From: an uncultured Butyricicoccus sp.
Lineage (GTDB): Bacteria > Bacillota > Clostridia > Oscillospirales > Butyricicoccaceae
DNA length: 7,640 nucleotides
Assembly (NCBI GenBank): GCA_900555465.1
Contig: USLE01000049.1
Span: 1 to 7,640 of the forward strand
Direction of reading: 5' to 3'
The notes under the pieces: generated by a model
What the model was told of the DNA's origin: nothing
What the model saw: only the letters and a program-made list of their open reading frames with translations
Databases searched by the model: none
Shown here: positions 4,519 through 7,640 of the stretch, one piece after another
Position numbering within the stretch: position 1 is the stretch's first letter
Layout: each line of letters begins with the position of its first letter
Translations under genes and position numbers: made by a program

Positions 4519-6702
4519 TCAGTTTGTGTCTACCGTGCGTGTCACATCCACCACGCCCTTGATCGACCGCAGCCGGCCGATCAGGTTGTCGAGCTGGTGC
4601 ACACCCGCGACGTCCACCATCGCGTTGATCACGCCGAAGCCGTCGTTGAGGTCGCGCGCCGAGATCTCATGCACATTGATCTTGCACGCCGCGAGCACCG
4701 CGGTCACATCGCTCAGCACGCCGATGCGGCTGCGCGTGGATATCTGCAGGCCGGTTGAGAACCGGTTGGAGCGGTCGGCGACCACAAGATCCTCGTCCCA
4801 CCAGGCGTGCAGCCAGCGGTCGGGGTCCTCCTGCATATGCACGTTGACGCAGTCGCGCCGGTGGATGGACACGCCGTAGCCGCGCGTGACAAAGCCGACG
4901 ATCTCGTCGCCCGGGATGGGCGTGCAGCAGCGCGCGAACTTGACCAGGCAGTTGTCGATGCCCTCGACCACCACGCCGGTCGCGCTCTTGGTGATGCGCT
5001 TGTGCGGCTGCTCGGGCTGCGGGTGCGCGGCGCGCTCGGCCAGCTCGCGCTGGCGGCGCAGCTTGCCCACGTCGTCCTTGACCTTGTTGATGACCTTGGT
5101 CAGCGTGATACCGCCGTAGCCGATGGCGGCGTACAGTTCGTCCAGCGTACCAAACGAGAACTTGTTGAGCGTGTTTTTCTGCACTTCCTCGTTCTCGTAA
5201 AAGCCGTTGTACAGCAGGTTGGCGCGCAGCTCGCGGTCCAGATCCTCGCGGCCGTTGATGATGTTCTCCTCGCGGCACTCCTTCTTGAACCACTGCTTGA
5301 TCTTGTTGCGCGCCTCGGTCGTTTTGACGATCTTGACCCAGTCGCGGCTCGGGCCGTGCGCCTCCTTGGAGGTCAGGATCTCGACGATATCGCCGTTTTT
5401 GAGCTGGCTGTCGATCGGCGCGATGCGGCCGTTGATCTTGCAGCCGGTCATGCGGTTGCCGACCGCAGAGTGGATGGCGTAGGCGAGGTCGATCGGGGTC
5501 GCGCCCGCGGGCATGTTGACCACGTCGCCCTTGGGCGTGAACACGAACACCTCGTCCGCGAACAGGTCGACCTTGATATTCTTGATGAAGTCCTCGGCCT
5601 CGGTGTCCTGCTGCGCTTCGAGCAGCTGACGGATCCACGCAAAAGCCTCTTCGTTGCCCTTTTTGTCCAGCCCCTGTTTGTACTTCCAGTGCGCCGCAAC
5701 GCCGTATTCCGCCATCTTGTGCATCTCGGTGGTGCGGATCTGGATCTCAAACGGGATACCCGCGCGGCCGATGACCGTCGTGTGCAGCGACTGGTAGCCG
5801 TTGGGCTTGGGGGTGGAGATATAGTCCTTGAAGCGGCCCGGAATGGGCTTATACAGGTCGTGCACATAGCCGAGCACGTTGTAGCAGTCCGCAACCGTGT
5901 CCACGATCACACGCACCGCGCAGATGTCGTAGATCTCGTCGATGGTCTTGTGCTGGGCGTACATCTTGCGGTAGATCGAGTAGATGTGCTTGACGCGCGC
6001 GGAGATCGTATTTTTGATATGCGCTTCCTCGAGCTTGGCGCTGATGCGCTCCTGAATGCCCTTGAGGAACTCCTCGTGCTGCTCGCTCTGGGCTTTCAGG
6101 CCCTCGACGATCTCGTTGTAGCCGATCGGGTCGAGCACCTTGAGGCACAGATCCTCGAGCTCCCACTTGATGCGGCTCATGCCCAGACGGTGCGCGATGG
6201 GCGCGTAGATTTCCATCGTCTCGAGCGCCTTGTCGCGCTGCTTGCGCTCGGGCAGGTACTGGAAGGTGCGCGCGTTGTGCAGGCGGTCGGCCAGCTTGAT
6301 CAGGATGACGCGGATGTCCTTGGCCATTGCCATGAACATCTTGCGCAGGTCCTCAAACTGCTCCTGCTCCTTGGAGTAGCGCAGCATGCCCAGACGGGTG
6401 ACGCCGTCCACCAGCTCGGCGACCGGCGTGCCGAATTTGTTCTCGATCTCCTTATAGCCGAACTCGGTGTCCTCGATGCAGTCATGCAGCAGCGCCGCGC
6501 AGATCGAATCCGTATCCAGCCCCATCTCGACCACGATCTCGGCCACCGAGACCGGGTGGATGATATACGGCTCGCCGTTTTTGCGCTTCTGCCCCTCGTG
6601 CGCCGCGGCGGCGCACTCATAGGCCGCACGGATCTTCCGAATATTGGCCTGCGGGTTTTGCTTCTGCACGCGCTCGAGCAAAAAATCCAGTTTGTTCTGC
6701 AT
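4519..6702 (-). CDS. relA: Bifunctional (p)ppGpp synthetase/hydrolase, Rel/RelA-SpoT family
   Basis: This gene encodes 727 residues, full length for a long RSH protein. The HD hydrolase domain (about 25-190) has its metal ligands H49, H73 and D74 in LLHDCIEDT, and D139 in LADRLHN, so hydrolase activity is likely intact. The synthetase domain (about 230-345) has RFKDYI at 290-295 and PKPNGYQSLHT at 298-308. The RxKD form (R290, K292, D293), rather than ExDD of RelA-only enzymes, marks a bifunctional enzyme. EIQIRT (319-324) and AEYGVAAHW (331-339) follow. A TGS domain spans about 384-445, a zinc-finger/conserved-Cys domain 584-620 (ARCCTPIPGDE, C592, C593, H614, C618), and a C-terminal ACT domain about 653-727. 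It makes and degrades the alarmone on ribosomes in response to uncharged tRNA. ATG at 6702 has GGGGGAA six bases upstream. ATG 6717 and a GTG at 6726 overlapping the recJ stop as GTGA are alternatives. Confidence 0.96.
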   Translation of the reverse strand: MQNKLDFLLERVQKQNPQANIRKIRAAYECAAAAHEGQKRKNGEPYIIHPVSVAEIVVEMGLDTDSICAALLHDCIEDTEFGYKEIENKFGTPVAELVDGVTRLGMLRYSKEQEQFEDLRKMFMAMAKDIRVILIKLADRLHNARTFQYLPERKQRDKALETMEIYAPIAHRLGMSRIKWELEDLCLKVLDPIGYNEIVEGLKAQSEQHEEFLKGIQERISAKLEEAHIKNTISARVKHIYSIYRKMYAQHKTIDEIYDICAVRVIVDTVADCYNVLGYVHDLYKPIPGRFKDYISTPKPNGYQSLHTTVIGRAGIPFEIQIRTTEMHKMAEYGVAAHWKYKQGLDKKGNEEAFAWIRQLLEAQQDTEAEDFIKNIKVDLFADEVFVFTPKGDVVNMPAGATPIDLAYAIHSAVGNRMTGCKINGRIAPIDSQLKNGDIVEILTSKEAHGPSRDWVKIVKTTEARNKIKQWFKKECREENIINGREDLDRELRANLLYNGFYENEEVQKNTLNKFSFGTLDELYAAIGYGGITLTKVINKVKDDVGKLRRQRELAERAAHPQPEQPHKRITKSATGVVVEGIDNCLVKFARCCTPIPGDEIVGFVTRGYGVSIHRRDCVNVHMQEDPDRWLHAWWDEDLVVADRSNRFSTGLQISTRSRIGVLSDVTAVLAACKINVHEISARDLNDGFGVINAMVDVAGVHQLDNLIGRLRSIKGVVDVTRTVDTN

Positions 6703-6722
6703 ACTTCGTTCCCCCATTCTGG

Positions 6723-7640
6723 TCACCCCGCCATACTTTGCAGCGTAGCCAGGACGACCGAACCAGATATATCCGCCTTACCCTCATAAGGCTTGAGCAG
6801 GATGTTGAGCATCCCCTCTTTGAAATGGTAGCTGATCAGACCGGACTCGGAAAACACGTCCAGGCACACAAACAGCTTGCCGATGTTGATGTCCCTGCGG
6901 CTCTCCCACGCCACGCGGCGCGAGAGCGCGCCGTCCGGCACGGACAGCCGTCCGTCCTCCGCGCGGCACACGATGTGACGCCACACGGCGACCAGATCCT
7001 TGCGGTCGGGCAGCAGCAGGCGCGCCTCGCGCGCGGTCAGCGGCCCGTCCGCCATGTAGGTGTTGTATACGTTGAGCAGCTTCTGGTCCGCCAGATGCTC
7101 ACATTCGCTCAGCTGCACATCGCAGACCGTAAGCTGTACCGAGCGGCGGCCGCGAAATTCGTTTATCTCCAGATGGAAAGCAGCGTCCACCAGATTGCCC
7201 TCGACAAAGCCGAGGCCGCCCGCCCCGGTGCCGAACCACATGGCGGAAAACCGCGCGCTGTCCTTGCTGAGCGTCAGCCGCACATGCCGGTCGGACGAGA
7301 TCGGCGTGATATCCTCGACCACCATGTCCTTCATGCAGAACACCGGCTCGGGGTTGCGCATGCCGTACGGCTCGAGGACGGACAGCGCCTCGATCTGCGG
7401 GATGGTCAGCGATTCCGGGCGCACCATGCAGTCGATGTTCTGCTGTGGGATCAGCTCGGCCATTGAGACGTGCTCCTCCGCATAGGCGCGCAGGCGCGCG
7501 CGCAGCTCATCGACCTTATCCGCGCCCACGGTCAGCCCGGCGGCCAGCTCGTGTCCGCCGTAGCGCTCGAGCAGATCCGAGCAGGAGGACAGCGCCTCAA
7601 ACAGGTTGAACCCCTTGATCGAGCGGCCCGAGCCCTTGCC
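6723..7640 (-). CDS. recJ: Single-stranded-DNA-specific exonuclease RecJ, C-terminal part (5' end outside the window)
   Basis: The frame is open from base 7640 to the TGA at 6723, giving the last 305 residues; the N-terminal DHH catalytic domain lies beyond the window. The fragment starts in the DHHA1 domain with GSGRSI at visible residues 3-8 and YGGHELAAG at 27-35, the substrate-binding GGHxxAAG motif. The OB-fold region follows, with LEPYGMRNPEPVF and a stretch containing HVRLTLSKD. The last 150 or so residues match the additional C-terminal domain of Bacillota RecJ proteins. RecJ degrades single-stranded DNA 5' to 3' with manganese or magnesium in RecF-pathway recombination, mismatch repair and base excision repair. 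The stop lies 20 bases before the chosen rel ATG, so the two are probably cotranscribed. In Bacillus and many relatives apt lies between recJ and rel; it is absent here. Confidence 0.95.
   Translation of the reverse strand, partial: GKGSGRSIKGFNLFEALSSCSDLLERYGGHELAAGLTVGADKVDELRARLRAYAEEHVSMAELIPQQNIDCMVRPESLTIPQIEALSVLEPYGMRNPEPVFCMKDMVVEDITPISSDRHVRLTLSKDSARFSAMWFGTGAGGLGFVEGNLVDAAFHLEINEFRGRRSVQLTVCDVQLSECEHLADQKLLNVYNTYMADGPLTAREARLLLPDRKDLVAVWRHIVCRAEDGRLSVPDGALSRRVAWESRRDINIGKLFVCLDVFSESGLISYHFKEGMLNILLKPYEGKADISGSVVLATLQSMAG

Noticed and set aside
6703..6726. Rel start at GTG 6726, overlapping recJ as GTGA
   Set aside because: The eight extra residues are not typical of Rel, and ATG 6702 has a purine-rich ribosome site six bases upstream. 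It is kept as an alternative only.
4807..6789. A 660-codon plus-strand open frame opposite rel
   Set aside because: It is a shadow of rel caused by GC-rich third positions. Its translation is Leu/Val/Asp/Arg-rich low-complexity sequence with no family motifs, while the minus frame encodes a complete Rel.

Overview
The window reads as a high-GC, anaerobic, probably spore-forming member of the Clostridia (Bacillota). The basis is the recJ-rel-dtd gene order, a HemZ-type radical SAM protein, strong AAGGAGG-type ribosome binding sites, and the N-terminus of a SpoVB-like membrane protein at the window edge. An Oscillospirales-type gut bacterium would fit, but this is a guess from composition and gene content. 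Every gene I can support is on the minus strand, so transcription runs from high to low coordinates. The many long plus-strand reading frames are GC-rich shadows of these genes.

In transcription order: the 3' part of recJ (single-strand exonuclease, 7640-6723); a full bifunctional Rel (p)ppGpp synthetase/hydrolase (6702-4519); a 369-base non-coding stretch packed with inverted repeats (4518-4150); dtd (D-aminoacyl-tRNA deacylase, 4149-3700); a small metallo-beta-lactamase-fold hydrolase (3682-3047); hemZ (3050-1587); a short uridine-kinase-type nucleoside kinase (1572-649); a promoter and leader (626-522); a small coiled-coil zinc-ribbon protein (521-129); and the first codons of a likely SpoVB/MOP-family flippase (66-1).

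recJ-rel and dtd-MBL-hemZ-kinase are tightly packed. The gaps are 20, 17, -4 (ATGA overlap) and 14 bases, with ribosome binding sites inside the short gaps, so these look like two operon segments separated by the hairpin-rich spacer. The segments mix DNA repair, stringent response, tRNA quality control and small-molecule metabolism. This is a conserved housekeeping neighbourhood rather than one pathway. The zinc-ribbon gene has its own consensus-like promoter and starts a new unit.

The most unusual part of the window is the rel-dtd spacer. It holds about 14 inverted repeats almost end to end, some mutually exclusive, plus a long-range stem enclosing three hairpins. The coding regions otherwise look ordinary, and I see no defence system, CRISPR array, transposase, tRNA or rRNA.
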